64,000 nt of DNA from Cladophialophora immunda (taxonomy: Eukaryota; Ascomycota; Eurotiomycetes; Chaetothyriales; Herpotrichiellaceae). The position numbers and the translations under genes are program-made. The stretch covers positions 5,230,485-5,294,484 of the forward strand of contig NW_015622542.1 of NCBI RefSeq assembly GCF_000835495.1, given 5' to 3'. The notes under the pieces were generated by a model. It did not search any database, was not told the origin of the DNA, and saw nothing but the letters and a program-made list of their open reading frames with translations. Positions 59,201 to 64,000 of this stretch are shown here, one piece after another (within the stretch, counting starts at the first letter, position 1; each line of letters begins with the position of its first letter).

Positions 59201-60724
59201 ATGAGCCAGAGGATCAAACAGGTTGCCATCGTGGGTGCAGGGCCCGTTGGCCTTCTCGGCGCCCTTGAGCTTGCGAGACTCGGCATATCTGTCGATGTCT
59301 TTGATTTGCTTGAAGGCGTCGACCGACGTCCACGCGCGGCCGGCTACGGACCATCCGCAGTCAGGTAAGCTTCGCCTCTATCCTTTGGTCTCAGTGACAG
59401 CGATTTCAATTGTTCTCAACTAATAGAAGGATCGAAGGCTCATGGGCCGTGCAGGAGTTCTCGACCGGATTCGCCAAGAGGGGTTGGAGCTTTACGACTA
59501 CTGTTGGAGAAAGCCTTCCGGTGAATACATTGCTGGAATCAAAGGTGTCTTCAATCCGAACCGCGAGGACCGCTATGTCACCATGCCGGTAGATCAGATG
59601 ATCCAAATCATCTACGAAGCGCTCCAAAAATACCCAATTGCTAAAGTCCATTGGAGGCATAAGTTCACGGGCTTTGAACAAGATAAAGAACAGGTTGTGA
59701 TATTTACCGAGTACGAGGGCCAGACTAGAACATTCAAGGCAGATTTCCTCCTTGGTTGCGACGGTGCACGGAGCGGAGTACGAAAAGCATTGTTTGGCCG
59801 CCACTTTCCCGGCCATACGTGGGATGTGCAAATCGTGGCCACAAATGTGAGTGTCGCTTCCTTAGGAAGATATGGCGGAAATGTTTACTGTCTGCAGCTT
59901 CATTTCCCCGACGGCAGGATGGAGAAGCACGGGTGGAGTGACATCTCTTGGGTTATTGACCCCGACAACTGGGCTGTGATCTGCAAAATCGAGACTAATC
60001 CTGATATCTGGCGGGTGTCGTATGGCGAGCCAGGTCATCTGGCAGAAGAAGAGCTACGAGAGCGTTGTCCCAAGAAGCTTGAAACTCTGCTTCCTGGAGC
60101 GCCCGGGCCACAGGATTACGATCTAGGAAGATTCAGCCCGTACAAACTACACCAAAGGTGTGTGCCGAAGATGCGAATTGGCCGAGTGCTACTTGCGGGC
60201 GACGCTGCCCATCTCTGCAATCCGATGTAAGCCCGGGCCAGAACTTTTGTAACTGTGGGACATTCACTCACCATTGCTCGCCATCAGGGGTGGACTCGGC
60301 CTGACAGGTGGCATGGCCGATATTGGCTGCCTTGTTGACTGCCTGGGTGCCATGCAAGAAGGACTAGCCAGTATGTCCATTCTCGACGAGTACGACCGAC
60401 AACGACGGCAGAAGTACCATACAGTCACGGATGTCGTCTCGACAGCCAATTTGAAGCGATTGTTCTTACCGGGAGAAGACGCTTTGTTGCTTGATCCTGG
60501 CTTACAGAGGATTGAGCAGGCTTCACGCGATCCGGCCACGGCGCAGGAACTCTTTGAGGTAAGAATAAGATCGAGCACTTTTGACATAGATTTTAAACAG
60601 ACGTATGAAATAGGCATCGGACAACCTGACAGTGGACATGGCTCCATTCTATGACCTCAAGCTGAAGGAGGTTAACGGCATTGCTGTAACTGTGTCACCC
60701 ACAGTGAATTTGCCGGTGAAGTAG
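59201..60724 (+). CDS. Class A FAD-dependent aromatic monooxygenase
   Basis: Exons 59201-59364, 59438-60226, 60288-60558 and 60614-60724; 444 residues. The dinucleotide-binding motif VAIVGAGPVGLLGALELARL is at the N-terminus, the DG motif GCDGARSGVR in the middle, and the GD motif RVLLAGDAAHLCNPMGGLGL spans the second intron and confirms it. These define flavoprotein hydroxylases of the phenol/3-(3-hydroxyphenyl)propionate/pentachlorophenol group, which insert one oxygen atom next to a phenolic OH using NAD(P)H. At 444 residues it lacks the C-terminal thioredoxin-like domain of phenol hydroxylase. The first acceptor (59437) is the second AG after the branch site, so that junction is slightly uncertain. 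The VOC gene upstream and the SDR and MFS genes downstream suggest one pathway. Confidence 0.9.
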
Positions 60725-60959
60725 AGGAGATGATATGTGACCTGGGAGCAGTGGTGTACATTTTTCAGAAGAAAGGATACTTAGATGCTAGGCTGCAATA
60801 AATAAGTGTCTTGATTGCTCGACTCGTCTGTCTCTAACTCTCACTCCATGCGTTCAACAACAGTTCCCCAGGCCTCCTGGTCATGGTACCAGTCTGGGGA
60901 GTCTGGACATGCTATTCATGTAGCGTAAATGCAGCCAGACATCTATGAAAAGTACATTC

Positions 60960-62346
<1,387 letters not shown>

Positions 62347-63079
62347 GATTTTAAGCTGGTCCGCTAAAGTTGGTCTCGAGCACTATATTGAATATTCAGT
62401 CCGAGAGCCGGTTGCAGCAGTACAGACTCACTCGAAGATGTACTGGCAGTAACTAGATGCAGGAGGCTTTAATTTCGAGGTGTCTACACTGCAATCATAC
62501 TCTGCGGTGCCTATGGACAACTTGGCACACTTACTGCAAAGTTCCACAACGGCTCAATGGCCAACATCTGACAGTCATGCTTAACAATTGATGCGTGAGG
62601 AATCAAAGGTGCGTTTCATGGCAACCCTGCATCCGAGATTGTGCACTACCATCATGCCGTATCTGGTGCACAGAGACTTGTCCATCAACCCGTGTTTCTG
62701 GGGACTAAATCTGGAGAGAAGACAAGGCTCCACAAAATATTCGGCCCGAAGGACAATAACGCCGCAGCCAGGCCCCACTCATGGAGAACATCATGTTAGC
62801 AACCATATTGGCGGTAGCTCTCGGCCCGCACGCCAATGTCTGTCGGTCCGAGAGACGAAATGCCCAGACGTCGAGGGAGAGAACCCGCGTCGTTTACCCC
62901 GGATTGAACCCCGGATTTGACTCCTTCAGGGCTTCTCCATATCGCCATCTGCTACAAGTAGGTGCAGAATCCATATCACAACCAAGGCCAGGTGATCTCC
63001 TGACTAAAAAGTCTCACTCAAAATTCGCTGGTTCGCTATCAAACGGCATTCTGCGCTCTATTCTGTCCTCGCAGTCACC
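62347..63079. other. Divergent promoter region between SDR and MFS genes
   Basis: About 0.73 kb that is likely a shared regulatory region for the SDR (-) and transporter (+). No other gene was recognised. Confidence 0.55.
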
Positions 63080-64000
63080 ATGGGAATGCCTCGAGCAGGT
63101 GAAGATGACGTTGAAGGCAAAGTTGTCGAGCTTGAAGAATGCCAAAACGTGCCGGTCGTCGAACAAGGCAACGGCGCCGTGCTCCTTGACGTTCGCCACG
63201 TAAAGGGGCAACCAGGAGGAACCAATTTGAAGTTGACCGAGGACGGCCATGTCAGTCCTCCCGGACTCAATGATGACTTGTCCCGTGTTCTGACTCCGCT
63301 ACAGACTGTCCTCATCCCACAGCCCACGGATGATCCCAATGACCCACTGAACTGGTCCGATCTCAAGAAGAATCTGCTCCTGCTCGCCATCAGCCTTTCA
63401 GCGTTTCAAAGCGACTTTCAAACCGCGGCAGGCGTCCCAGGTGTCGGCCTCCAGGGCGTTGAGTGGCATCTCTCTCCCGTCCACGTCAACTACGCAGGAA
63501 ATCTCAATGTATTGATGAAGTACGCTTGATGGATCCCCTTCACCCATCGATTCCTTGACGTGGGCTGACTTGGTGTTTGCCAGTGGGATTGGAGGACTCG
63601 TCTGGATTCCTTTGATCTACTTCTGGGGTAGGGCTCCTGTATTATTCTGGACCAGTTTCATCGGCACCTTTCTCACTTTGGCGACTTGCCTCGTCCCTGA
63701 TTTTGCCGGTTACTACGGCCTTCGAGCGTTGATGGGGTTTTTCCTCTGCTCCGGTCCCGCGGTCGGCCTGGCCTTTATCCAAGACATCTTCTTCCTCCAC
63801 GAACAGGCGAGGAAGATCGGCATCTGGATCTTCGCGGTGCAGATCTGTCCCTACTGCTCTCCCATGTTTGGCTCCTACATCATTGCCGCCACGGGATCCT
63901 GGAGAGCCACTTTCTGGATGGTGTTTGGCCTGGAAGCCTTGGTGCTGCTTTGCCTGGCCCTCTTCCTGGACGAGTCGTTCTATCGAAGGGACCTGCCGCT
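63080..64000 (+). CDS. MFS transporter, N-terminal part (runs off the right edge)
   Basis: Exons 63080-63519 and 63584 onward, with a 64-nt intron (GTACGC...TTGCCAG) in phase 2. The visible part is about 285 residues and incomplete. The N-terminus is hydrophilic, followed by DPNDPLNWSDLKKNLLLL, the characteristic entry to TM1 of fungal DHA1-type and related transporters. Then come VLMNGIGGLVWIPLIYFWGR (junction confirmed), LRALMGFFLCSGPAVGLAFI and SWRATFWMVFGLEALVLLCL. ATG 63080 has a CACC context, and a second ATG two codons on is possible. It would export or import a small molecule, and as the last member of the presumed cluster may handle its aromatic substrate or product. Confidence 0.9.

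Overview
The window is nuclear DNA of a filamentous ascomycete (Pezizomycotina). The signs are densely packed single genes on both strands, short introns (mostly 50-70 nt) with GTRAGT-type donors and CTAAC/CTGAC-like branch sites, three Zn2Cys6 regulators, and fungal housekeeping genes (UTP21, SEC4-type Rab, NCA2, VIP1/Asp1, profilin, glucose-6-phosphate isomerase). Genus cannot be fixed from sequence alone. A black-yeast-like or other Eurotiomycete/Dothideomycete background fits the gene content but is only an inference. All exon boundaries were worked out by eye from splice signals, reading phase and family motifs; no database search was run.

Layout. 1-709: 3' end of a GMC oxidoreductase. 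1375-9683: a type II membrane glycosyltransferase-like protein (-), a Cys-rich GPI-anchored protein (+), glucose-6-phosphate isomerase (+) and a DEDDh RNA exonuclease with a split zinc motif (+). 10249-18884: divergent VIP1/Asp1 inositol pyrophosphate kinase (-) and UTP21 (+). 20146-32252: an accessory block with two Zn2Cys6 regulators, a GPI-anchored six-bladed propeller protein, two short-chain dehydrogenases and a sugar-type MFS transporter. This could be a sugar or polyol utilisation locus. 33386-43387: profilin (+), SEC4-like Rab (-), NCA2 (+) and a large Zn2Cys6 regulator (-). 43388-46826 is a 3.4 kb stretch in which no gene was recognised. 46827-53193: an RRM+PWI splicing factor of the RBM25/Snu71 type (+), an AhpD-like/carboxymuconolactone decarboxylase family protein (-) and a thioredoxin-fold protein with a likely mitochondrial presequence (-). 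54704-56835: a MACPF (perforin-like) protein (-) whose 5' end looks eroded or incompletely modelled. 57922-64000: a compact group of a VOC-fold extradiol-type dioxygenase, a class A FAD monooxygenase, an SDR in 11 exons including a 7-nt microexon, and the first part of an MFS transporter.

The last group looks like a small catabolic or modification cluster. A flavin hydroxylase would hydroxylate an aromatic ring, a 2-His-1-Glu metal-dependent VOC enzyme could open it, a reductase would act on a product, and a permease would move substrate or product. The most unusual observations are the microexon SDR, the MACPF gene with leftover upstream coding fragments, and the splicing-factor gene with two in-frame, stop-free introns.
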